Assembly (NCBI GenBank): GCA_000320605.2
Contig: KB445798.1
Location: 1,036,428 to 1,100,427 of the forward strand
Length of the DNA: 64,000 bases
Reading direction: 5' to 3'
Origin: Gelatoporia subvermispora B
Taxonomy: Eukaryota; Basidiomycota; Agaricomycetes; Polyporales; Gelatoporiaceae
Shown here: in pieces, positions 39,190 to 49,010 of the stretch
Layout: every line of letters begins with the position of its first letter
Position numbering within the stretch: position 1 is the first letter of the stretch
The notes under the pieces: model-generated
Told to the model about the DNA's origin: nothing
Seen by the model: only the letters and a program-made list of their open reading frames with translations
Databases searched by the model: none
Program-made: the position numbers and the translations under genes

Positions 39190-39563
39190 AAATTCAATGT
39201 AAAATTATTCTCAATCACCGGTTTTTCATCTCAACTACCAGCGTATGCAACTATCCGTTGCATCATTCAGCCCCGTGAATTCGGGCGCAGGTCATACAGT
39301 AGGCAGTTCACCTACTACGTCAAGTCTTCCAAGTCTTCGCATGTCACGCATCTCATCTTCGACCGTTACATGTGCAACGGCCAACGTAGAACACCTATTC
39401 TTGGCTTGAACCTGTGGTATGGCTTCTCGCAGTGCCTATGTCTTAACCCGAGATCCTTGACCGCGACGTCACGACCGTCATCTGCTAACTGCAATACAGT
39501 CACCAGCTGAAGGCCTTGTGCTGCTCCGGTAACGAGAGCCATACGAGAAAATGGAAAAGACAC
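39190..39563 (-). pseudogene. SDR remnant between the two SDR genes
   Basis: The frame reads MALVTGAAQGLQLVTVLQLA, DDGRDVAVKDLGL, then needs a frameshift to continue as REAIPQVQAKNR and AHVTVEDEMRDMR; a stop follows at the shift. The position matching the start codon of its neighbours reads GTG. Decayed exon 2 (ATAGTTGCATACGCTGG for ATGGTCGCAAACGCTGG) follows, and the rest of the gene is missing. It lies in the same orientation as SDR A and B, so it is a dead middle copy of the array. Confidence 0.85.
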
Positions 39564-39789
39564 TACGTTGCTGAGAGATTTAAACTGTAAATGAGGAGCT
39601 CCTAAGTGCTCGCCCGGCGTGTTCCAATACGCCCCGGAACTGGCAGCATCGATGTCTGTAGTTAAGATGACCTTTGTCTTTCGCACTATGACGTTCCTTG
39701 TCTTCGACACCGGGGTAAGCGACCGGTATGTGTGGTATGTGTGATTATGTGCGAATCCCCGGATGTCATCTGATCTGTCTGTCGTACTT

Positions 39790-40030
39790 CCAGCAATCAG
39801 AGTTCATCGTCATTCGGATAGCGGCGGCACGAGTGTTACGAGAATAGACGAACCAAGATAAGGGAGCTTGGTCTCATAGAACCGCATATCAAGCGTCAGA
39901 TCGTACGTGAGAGTTAGCTCATCAGGCGTACTGAGGCTGAGTTTGCTGATCATCGTGCGACGCGCGGTAGTAAACAGGTGAGATCCACTGAGTACAACTC
40001 TCATGGCTTCCATGTAGCTGCTCGCTCGGA
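39790..40030 (+). repeat. 3' flank unit of the SDR array (copy downstream of SDR A)
   Basis: This aligns by eye with about 41470-41700, upstream of SDR A: both have TCATCGTCATTCGGA or a close form, TTTGCTGATCA, GACGCGC and TAGCTGCTCGCTC. These flanks show that at least one more SDR unit once lay upstream of SDR A. Confidence 0.55.
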
Positions 40031-40075
40031 CATGATGGAGCCGCGCTGCCTCTGCTTCTGATAATACTCTCTTAT

Positions 40076-41284
40076 CTAGCTCATGATCCACCCCCCATCC
40101 ACCGAAATGGACTGGCCTATAGAGGCGAAGTTAGTCATACGCACTTATCGACACATTATTTACTTGCCCGTAATAAAGTGCGCTTCTGGTTTCGCCAGGT
40201 AGGACACGATACTGGCGATGGTTTCCGGTTCAGCATGGGGGTGCGTGGGCGGTAGTCCTAATAGCTACATAAGCGGGGATTGAGTTAGCGTGACGTGATG
40301 TATCATGTGATGTATTTGTCTAGTACCTTTTTCATTGTAGAGCCTCTTCCGCCATTCGCGGCGTCGTCCGGGTGATCAACTGCTCAAATTGATGAGAAGT
40401 GTTTGAGAAGTCTTGTGTGCACTCACGCATGACCGTCGCTATCAGTCCGGGTGCATACGCGTTGACGGTGATATTGTGAGGTCTCAGCTCCAGAGCTTTA
40501 AGATTTTGTCAGTACAGGAATGTCTGATCATCCCCATTGACTTGCCAAAGCTCTGAGTAAGTCCTCTGATAGCAAATTTGGAGGAGGTGTATGCGGATGA
40601 GTTGCCAAATCCTTGAATGCCCTGAGTATAATGAACCCATAATGTAAGGACATTCTGCATACCCCTCTTCCCGGCAGCTGAAGAAGCCCCTGTAAGGTAA
40701 GTTGTCAGATTAGAGATGTCTATCTTTGTAGTTCGATCGCAACATACCGACAATTCTGCCTCCGCGGCCTTGCTTGATCATCTGCATTGCTGCGTATTTA
40801 TAACTTAGCATCACTCCACGGAGGTTCACCGACATGACATTGTCCCATTCCTGTGTCGTAGCTGGACAGTTGCATGAGTGCCGCGTGCGTCAGGCAGTAG
40901 TGGTATTTACTCTCGATCACTGTGTTTCCACTTGACAAAACACCAGCGTTTGCGACCATCTGTTGAATCATCCCATCTCGTGAATACAAACGCGGGTTAT
41001 ACAACAGGCAGTGCACTTACTACATCAAGCCCTCCCAACTCTCCGACAACTCGACTGACCATGTCTCGCACCTCATCTTCAACTGATACGTCTGCAATGG
41101 CCGGCATGGAGCGCCTGCCTTTGGCTTGGATCTGCGACACGACTTCCTGCAATGCCTCTGATTTGACGGCGAGATCATTGACCGCAACATCATATCCATC
41201 ATCTGCCAACCGCAATGCGATCGCAAGCCCAAGGCCTTGTGCCGCTCCGGTAACGATAGCTATGCGAGGCGATGGAGAGGACAT
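40076..41284 (-). CDS. Short-chain dehydrogenase, acetoin/diacetyl reductase-like (SDR A)
   Basis: Closest paralog of SDR B. Exon 1 (41284-41021, 88 codons) has RIAIVTGAAQGLGLAIALRL, followed by DVAVNDLAVKSEALQEVV. Then MVANAGVLSSGN, EWDNVMSVNLRGVMLSYKY, GASSAAGKRG (catalytic Ser), SSAYTSSKFAIRGLTQSF (Tyr/Lys), ELRPHNITVNAYAPG and GQSISVDGGWIMS. Two introns use GC donors (40545-40544 and 40167-40166). At the join GKRG / IQGFGN the 41-nt intron expected from SDR B would shift the frame if removed, while leaving it in keeps the frame open with about 14 extra residues. The gene may thus be slightly damaged or use a retained segment. Confidence 0.82.
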
Positions 41285-42251
41285 TATGGGTCGGGCTGCT
41301 GAGATGGCCAGACCTTAGATAGGGAGCCTGTGCCCCAGCCCCCAGGTCGACAAGTTCGGTCACCCTGAGCTGTGTTCCCTCCCTGTACCCCATGCGGTTC
41401 CTTCGTGGGAGCCCCAGATGTCATATGATCCATGCGTATCATGGTTCTGGGATGTCAAAATGTAAGCACCACATCGTCATCGGAATGGTGGCATCGCGGG
41501 TGAGATACGAAGAGGCCAGGAGCGGGTTGTATATCATCGCAGAACAGGCGCCAGACCGCACACCTCCCCATCTACCAAGCGCACTGTGGCTGTGTTTGCT
41601 GATCAGTGTGAGACGCGCAGCAGCGGAAGGGTGAGACTCGTCGTTCTGACTTTCATGACTTCCGGTTCAGCATAGCTGCTCGCTCCGTCATGACGGTGCC
41701 ATGGCGCTCCTTCTCCTACCTTGGCAGTGCTGTATGGTCGTAACGTCTGTAAGTGAAACGGAACGTCCGGCTCTGTGGTTCAAAATCACTTTCCTACCAC
41801 TTGACTCAAATCGTAAAGTGTCGAAAAGCGACGCGAAGCTCGTGCCGACTGAGGCCTTGTGTGCACTTGGAATGACGTGGCGATGCAGCCCTGCCGCTCG
41901 CCTCACCTCGCCTCGTCGTCTGCGGATCCGTGCTTGACACCAAACGAGACAGCCAATCGAGCGCCCTGATCGATGCTGGTGTGGCACGCGACCGACGATT
42001 ACGCGACCCGCCCCCGCCGCGCACGCGGCCGCGCTACACGGTCAACCGACCCGCGCCCGAAACGAATCACCCGAGATGTGCCAGATCGTGCCTCACTCGC
42101 AGAGAAGCACATACGAACGTTCGTAGCATCAGAGATGGCAGAAGCAACAGGCTGTGTCAAAGGAGGCCCGGACACAGCTTAAAGCTTGGTGCAGGAGATG
42201 TTACCAGCTGAAAGGACCCTCGGCCCCAGCGGCTGATTTCGCGTACGCACA
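41285..42251. other. Intergenic, SDR A upstream and DUF6534 C upstream
   Basis: It contains a relic of an SDR-unit 3' flank (about 41470-41700) and a GC-rich part at about 41990-42060. No gene was recognised. Confidence 0.5.
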
Positions 42252-44277
42252 ATGGCCTCTATGATACATGTCAAGCTCGACAACTCGTTAGGCGCAGCGT
42301 ATGTTGGTGAGTGCCAAGTGCTTGGAGGAAATGGCTGTAATAAATCTTCATATACTCGTAGGCAACATTGTTTCCGCAATGCAAGTCTATCTCCGGTCAC
42401 TGTGCCCTGCGAGTCAGCTGAGCAGTGGAATTTTACTGATTCAGCTTGTATGGAGTCACGAACGTGCAGACGTACCAGTATTATAAGCAAGCCCGTCGTG
42501 ACCCACTGGTCGTGAAGATAGTTGTAAGGCAACCATCCCTGTGATCTGACCTCGGAAACGGCTGACATTCCAAATTTCTAGGTGGCAGTCCTCTGGTATG
42601 CACTCGCGAATAGTCCTCGGGAACCATCATCTCTGCGTTGCTAATGCTATCACATCACATATGCAGGGTTTTGAACACGCTTCACCTTGCCTTCATCTGT
42701 CACGCGATCTACTCTTACGCTGTTACGAACTTTGCTAACCCCTTGGCTATATTGCATCCAACATGGTGAGGATCATACTGACTGGATGAAGGGCATACAT
42801 TTATCGATCTCACAGGAGTATCATGGTGAGTCTTTGTGACATGCGACCAGGTGCAGCTAAAGGGGGAGAAGGCTTCAGTGGAGGTTACTGTAAGTGATAC
42901 CTATAAACCAGCAGTCAAACTCTGAGGGTATATCGGTGAATCTCAGGGTCTGAGCGACTTAACTGTGCGAGCGTGAGTCGTCGAACAAACTCAACATCCC
43001 CACCACTGACTCGCCTTATACAGAATGTTCTGCCGAAGAGTATGGGCATGTATGTCAAATGCTCACCTTCTTCCACGGACAATGGGCTCATCACGAATAG
43101 TGAGCAATCACAACTGGATTCTCACGTCTGCTCTTGTAAGACATGAAATATATGACATTTGGCTGTGACTTATTCACATGAGCATTCCAGCTCTTAATCG
43201 CTCTGCTGTGCTATGGTCAGTCGCGTGATACCTCAGACGTGGCAGCGCGGTGTTGAGTCAATCCAACCTCCAAACAGCTACCAGCACAGTCTTCGCAGTG
43301 GAAGGGTGAGTCCAACCAATGTCGCTTATGAAAGGCCGAATCACAACAACTCCATAGCCTCAACATTGGCTTCCTGGAATGGCCCCGTATCTCTGTGAGA
43401 ACTCTCGTCGCAGTCAGATACATGCCGGACAGCTGATAGATCAGCGTTCTAGTGGGTGCTGTACACGAGCTTCGCCTCGGGTGTCGTCGCGGACCTCCTC
43501 TTGACAACGACGCTATGCACGCTGTTGAAGCGTCAACGAAATGGGATGATAAGGTAGGCGATGGGTCTTGTATATCCCATATGCGGTCTTTCTGACTGGT
43601 ATCAGGACTGACTCTTTGCTACGCGTGCTTATTGCGTACACTATCAACACAGGCGCGATCACGAGGTAAGTCTTCGAACGTAGCACTGTCTTCGGATCGG
43701 GGGCTCACGCGACCCTCGGAGATCAGTCTTTGCTCAATTTGCTGTCTTGCCATTGTAAGTGCCAAGCCATTGTACGCTATTGCGTCGATCTTGCATTGAT
43801 CTCGTATTCCTCAGTATGCAAACACGCCTCCCGATAGTTTTGAATACTTCGCATTCTACTCTGTCCTCCCGACGCGTGAGTAGCATACCTGTCTCTACAC
43901 GTACCCTTGCTGATGAACGATTAGTGCTGCTCAACGCTCTGTTGGGGACTCTGAATGCAAGAAAGACTCTCCGCGAGGACATCCTTGGGGACGGTGCACA
44001 CCTGAATGCGACTGCGTATCCTCTGGGAGACACAGATACCACATATGAGCAGGCCCACACTGTAAGAGTGATACCCGCCATTGCTCATTGCCTTGCTGAC
44101 ACACCCTCAAAGACCCGTCAAATTAGGTCATCGGTTCTGACCACGTCTACCGGTCCATGTCCACAACGCCCGTATCGCCAAGTCCTAGTGGAGACGGCAC
44201 AAAATGAGTTGAGAATGGAGCTTACAAGATGTCCAAAGTCCACAAACAATAGTCCAATGGCCGTGTCTATGGTTTAG
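42252..44277 (+). CDS. DUF6534-family multi-pass membrane protein, gene C
   Basis: Start MASMIHVKLDNSLGAAYVG. Small exons: 42362-42380 (19 nt, followed by a GC donor, GCAAGT), 42582-42595 (14 nt, VAVLW), 42816-42825 (10 nt) and 42872-42889 (18 nt, ASVEVT), then 26-, 26-, 35- and 25-nt exons up to about 43215. Larger exons give LYGVTNVQTYQYYKQARRD, RVLNTLHLAFICHAIYSYA, VLYTSFASGVVADLLLTTT, LLRVLIAYTINTGAITR, FEYFAFYSVLPT and NALLGTLNARKTLRED. The linker exon near 43300 is not resolved. In the tail, removing a 51-nt GT-AG intron or keeping it both leave the frame open to 44277. It lies next to the SDR array, head to head with SDR A. Confidence 0.82.
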
Positions 44278-45444
44278 CACATATGAACTTATGAAGCATA
44301 TGGTCTTATCTCAAGCGTTCATCTACCTAACCTGAAGCGAGGAGGTTAACCGAGAGCTCGGGTGCGGTGTCACATCTATCTAGAAAGGATGGCTAAGATG
44401 GCGCACCACGCGGTCACCTGGAACTTTCATGTTGATACTCGTGTATACTATGGCAAACCGAATGTAACGCATAATTCAGGCTAGTCGCCTCAGTAGGAGG
44501 AGGAGTTTGAGTTTATATGTTTCGGGGACGCCGTGTGAACCGCACATGATAACTACGTGCTACACTAAGTGCGCCCGCGGGAACATGCTTCGATCCTAGG
44601 GTCAATATCTTGCGTGCTACCGCCATGTCAGTAACTGATTCGCATTGATTGAATCATAAGTCTTCAGGATAGGATTCAGATTTGGATGCCATCGCTCTCC
44701 CCTGCAGCAGCGGCACACACTCACGGGCTCGCTAGGACGCCGTTCGCGTCGTGCGGCTTGTCGGGCGCAGGGGGCACGCGGTGGATGCCCCGGACAACTG
44801 CACAGTTTCTGCGCCTCAGATCTGTCCCGCCCCGCCAACAGAAGCAAACGCGAGCAGTAAATGCGGTCTGCGGCGGGTCGGTGCCTATCGGCGCATCAAG
44901 CGCTCGCTCCCCTCTTGCGCACCGTGTGCAGACACTGTACAGCTCGTCGTGCCGCACAATACACCTACAGAGGCCGTAGCACAAGTAAGCATACAGTTGG
45001 TCGTAGCCTCAGTGTACATAGCACAGTGCAGGGGGGACGGCACGTAGTTGGCCGCGCCGGCGTCTAAGCGCCAGCAATTTTCGCCGCCACTTTGCAGGCA
45101 AGCCCTCGCAAGAGGTTGCGTTGCCGCAGGTATAGCATGCCAACCGATAATCAGCGCTGCTGTGACGACTCCTGCTTCAAGGGAGGCCCAGGAATGGTGG
45201 GGCACAAGAGGCGGCCCAGTCGAGGTGGTCTGAAGGTGAACTTCCAGCTGTGCAGACGCTGCGCAGTCATGGGCGGGCAGTATAGAGCTCGGGACGACCG
45301 TAGGGTGGCAGGCAGTGCAGTGCACTCCCGTTTGTGACGGGTTGGCAGCTCAGTCCAGTCCCAGCCCCAGAAAGTCGTCGAAGAGTCGCAGAGAATTTGT
45401 CAGTGGACAGTAGGCGTCTTGGCCGTACTAACGATGATTCCGGA
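44278..45444. other. Gene-poor, GC-rich stretch before the transposon
   Basis: About 44690-45330 is GC-rich, with overlapping Cys/Arg-rich open frames on both strands and no motif. I report nothing coding. Confidence 0.45.
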
Positions 45445-45451
45445 ACTTAGC
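45445..45451. repeat. Target site duplication, left
   Basis: ACTTAGC, identical to 46787-46793, directly abutting the left inverted repeat. Confidence 0.8.
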
Positions 45452-46786
45452 CCCAGTGAAAATCGACATTTAGTAGATCGAGGTAAATATAGGTAGATCT
45501 AGAATAGTTCCCACGCACCTAGTTAAATCGAGTAAAAACGAGTTAGAACGCACGAGGCTCCCACGGCATGACCAATGCACGCGCGTCCTCGGGCGCTTGT
45601 CAGGACATGACGCGCGCTATGCACATCGCGCACACTGTGCAGCGTGTGCAGCGCAGAGCAACGCATAGCTAGGCAGGCGCAATGCACGCTGCGCCGTGCG
45701 ACGTCGCAACGTGCGACGCGTGCGCGCATTGCACATATGTGTGCATAGCGCTGCGCTGCGCCTCGCGTCGCTGCCTCTTCTCTAGCCCAATGTCCTTTAC
45801 CCATACTCATACATAGCATATGCCATCCGTACTCGCGCCATCCGAATTCAGTTTACACGACTCTCTAAATATGTAGAACTATAGAAAAACACTTCCCCTA
45901 ATCTACATATTCTTGCCTTTGGAACGGACGCAGCATAGCTGGTTGCGAGTCGCGAGGAGTTTGTAAGCGCCGGCCCTTCTCTCGTTCTGGTGATGACCTC
46001 ATACGTCCGATCCCCTCCCTGTTCGCGCCGTCACATAAAGCGAGGTCTGTCTTGTCACCGACTCCATTCTTCCCTCCTTCCTGACCCCCATGTATACCTA
46101 TTGAATCCCTCTTCATTATAGCTGTGTGCTGCCTGTATGCAGCAGATTGTGAGTCATCTTCACAACATTTGCTGACCTTTCTCATGCAATAGCAGGCCCT
46201 GGGCCTACCCAGAATGCGTCGACTATCCGTATCGACATTGGCACATTGAGTTCAGACGCCAGGATGCAAGGTATTCAGATCATTCCACATCTAGAAGGCC
46301 GCTAACTGAGACAATGATCAGGAGGATCTCTCGCTATATACACAAGAGGCTAAGATCAGGTAAATGGAGGGTATGAAATGGGTGCGCGAGGATGTTTGAC
46401 GAGGGCCTGATACAGGGCGGGCCGCGAGCGACGAGCGACGGGTAGTGGGCAGCGGGCAGCGGGCAGCGTGCGGCGGGCGGGCGACAGGGCGGAAAGGGGT
46501 AGAGTAATCACGTGTACAACTACTTAAATCGAATAAAATCGAGTTAGTTCGAAGAAACAACTGCGAGAGCAGTTCCGGGCACAGGGCTGCGGGCAATTAG
46601 AATTGACTAGGTGGGATATAGATCTTACTCGATTTACTCGATGGGACTCGTTTTAACTCGATGTGACTAGATACGTATCTAGGTAGATCGAGTATATCCT
46701 CACGAGGAGGATTTAAATCTAATTACGCCAGGTAGGTAGATTTAACTAGATATAACTCGATCTACTAAATGTCGATTTTGACTGGG
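45452..46786. mobile_element. Non-autonomous DNA transposon (MITE-like), 1,335 bp
   Basis: Terminal inverted repeats of 31 bp (45452-45482 and 46756-46786) begin CCCAGT and differ at one base (position 7, G versus C). They share AAAATCGACATTTAGTAGAT. The element is flanked by a perfect 7-bp direct repeat ACTTAGC (45445-45451 and 46787-46793), read as a target site duplication. Sub-terminal zones are full of short TCGAGT/ACTCGA words in both orientations. No transposase frame was found inside; the frame on the minus strand at 46185-45898 has no motif. The superfamily is not assigned: 7 bp does not fit hAT (8 bp) cleanly. Confidence 0.85.
46424..46500 (+). repeat. G-rich tandem repeat inside the transposon
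   Basis: Three GGGCAGC units, flanked by GAGCGAC and GGCGGGC words. Low-complexity filler of the element. Confidence 0.7.
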
Positions 46787-46793
46787 ACTTAGC
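46787..46793. repeat. Target site duplication, right
   Basis: ACTTAGC, identical to 45445-45451, directly abutting the right inverted repeat. Confidence 0.8.
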
Positions 46794-46953
46794 GCTCAAG
46801 ACACGTTCATGCGTAAAGCACGTGATCGTATCTGACTAGCGCCACCGCCGTCCGGCTGAAACGAGCCACCCAGCACTATACTGCTGTCGACCCTAGTTGC
46901 AAAGTGGTCTCCGGCTTCATCTGCTTCTCGAGATACACTATAAGTGGCAGAAC

Positions 46954-49010
46954 ATGCGGTTCAGCGCACCGCGTTCACCCTCACCGTCTCCTGTCCGGAG
47001 GTACAGCTAGCAAAGCCCTGTTCTCGAGAGCAGTACTGACAGTGATCTTCACAGTTCAAGACGGTACAGTCGGAGATCGACTTTTGGCCTACCACCGGAC
47101 TCTTCAGATGAAGAAACAGATTCTGATGAATCCGATGGCGAGTCGACTGCATCGTCGTCGACGGATTCATTCTGCTATAAGTCAGACTCTGAAGTTCCAC
47201 CTCCACCGCCGTACGCCTCTGCCATTATCATCGCCCCTACGCGTACTTACAGGCTGATTGTGATTGCAGAAGGCCGAAGCGTCCCGGAAGGACGCTCGCG
47301 GAGCAACACCTCATGGAAGACACTGTAGCGTCGATCCGGTTGCACGTACAATACCGCGACCCGTACGAAGAATGGGAGAAGCAGGTTAGAAAAGATGCAT
47401 TTGTACGTGACATTTTGAGAGACCTCAGAGGACTCCCTCAGGCCTGAATCTGATCTGCTCACGTACAGCGCATCGCGAAGGAGGAGCAGTCGGTACACAA
47501 GTCTCAACGACACCGCAGTATCGACCAGGCTCATTCCCAGGATACCCAACGGCTCGCATCGCTGCACCAGCAACAAGTGGAGGAGGTGCAGGCACAACTC
47601 GCTGCACTCAACATGCGCCGCCAGAGGGAAGAGGAGCAGCTGAAACGACAATGGGCAGAACGGAATCGGTTGATGTGGCAGAAGGTCGACGCCAGTATCA
47701 AGTTGGAGGAGGATAAAGTCAAGGCGCGACTGGAAGCAGAACGGAAGAAGCGGGAGGAAGAGGACAGGAGACGCAAGGAAGAGGAAGAGAGAAGGCGCGC
47801 CGAGGAAGAGAGGAAGCGGCAGGAAGAGGAGCGGAAGAGGCAGGAAGAGGAGAAGAAACGCGCGGAGGAGCGAGCTCAGAAGGAGGAGGAGGAACGCATA
47901 CTGCAGGAGCAACAGGAGCGCGAGAACAGGGACAGTGAGGAGAGGGATGCGCGGAACGCGGTCGGATTTACCACCGCTGGCTACGACTGGCAGGTTGCAC
48001 GAGAGATCCTGATGGTACGTCACGAATTGATTAGGGCCGAGCAACCGAACTTACAGTTCCGTGCAGAATCTCAAACAGGGAGCCTGGAAGCAAGCTAAGC
48101 TGGACAGGAATCTCAAGTCCGTCCGCAACCAAGCGCGTCGAGCGATCACGCCAAAGATCGGGCAGCTCACGGATGACGCAGAATCCGTCAATCACATAGT
48201 GAGGACCGTATACTTCCTCCTTGCACTCATCTCATACTGCTTTAGTCGCACCAAATTGTGGACATTGCTCGCTCGACCATAGACTCGCCCATCTACCCTC
48301 AGGTGCTCGCTGCCATTGCCAAAGCCATCCTCCTTCAAGCTGAGACAGAAGTGACGGCCGAGAAGCGCAGCGCGCGGCCACTAGGCCACGTGCTTGCGAT
48401 CCTGCTCGAGCAGCTGCAGCTCTTCTCGCAGGTTTTCTGGGCTAAGTTCGTGCAGCGCGCGGGCGGATGGCCCGTCCCGATGGCGGTTCCACTCAAGGAT
48501 TTCGACGGGCGGGCGTTTGCGGACGCGGAACGCGTAAAGCTGCGCGGGCGGCGCGAGGACGAGAGCGTCGCGGACTTCACTGCGCGCGTTGCGGCGTACA
48601 TGCGCGTGTACTTCCATGCGCTGTGCATGCCCGAGACGCAGGGCGCGGCGCGCGATCCGCCGTACCGCTTCGCGCGCGTGTGGACCTACTTCTCGCGCAT
48701 GCTCGACGCGCCGCACATACTTCTGAATCCCGTCGCGCCGGCCATCATGTATGGTGAGTCCCGTTGCCTTGTGGATGCCCCTGAGTCTTTGACTTAATTT
48801 ATATGAATAGCTGCGCTAGAGGTGGGGGGCACGGAGGCGGCGCGGATGTGGGGCCAGCAGTGGGCGAAGCTCATGGGCCTGCTGTATGAGGGCGTTACCG
48901 TGGGCCTAGGAGGCTCGAACGAACGCCTCATTGGCGGTCAGACACCGGAGGGTATTGCTGCACGCGTTCGGGTGCAGTTGGAGATAGAAAGGGTTATGAC
49001 CGCGAGCTGA
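46954..49010 (+). CDS. gle1: GLE1, mRNA export mediator of the nuclear pore
   Basis: GLE1 sits on the cytoplasmic face of the pore and, with inositol hexakisphosphate, activates the DEAD-box helicase Dbp5 during mRNA export. Seven exons join in phase: 46954-47000, 47055-47210, 47270-47402, 47469-48014, 48067-48198, 48246-48753 and 48811-49010, giving 573 residues. The N-terminus MRFSAPRSPSPSPVRR and an acidic Ser-rich stretch are disordered. Then comes RDPYEEWEKQVRKDAF and a long charged coiled coil (about 130-280; KREEEDRRRKEEEERRR). The GLE1 helical domain follows: NLKQGAWKQAKLDRNLKS, PIYPQVLAAIAKAILLQAE, LAILLEQLQLFSQVFWAKF and GLLYEGVTVGLGGSNERLIG. The start is the only ATG that opens the SP-rich N-terminus typical of fungal GLE1. 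The exon 2/3 border (47210/47270) was chosen by phase. Confidence 0.95.

Noticed and set aside
45452..46786. hAT-type assignment of the transposon
   Set aside because: The duplication is 7 bp with both neighbouring bases mismatched, not the 8 bp expected for hAT, so the superfamily was left open.
47247..48044. 265-codon minus-strand frame rich in Leu
   Set aside because: It is antisense to the Glu/Lys/Arg-rich coiled coil of GLE1. Leu runs are the expected mirror of GAG/AAG codons.
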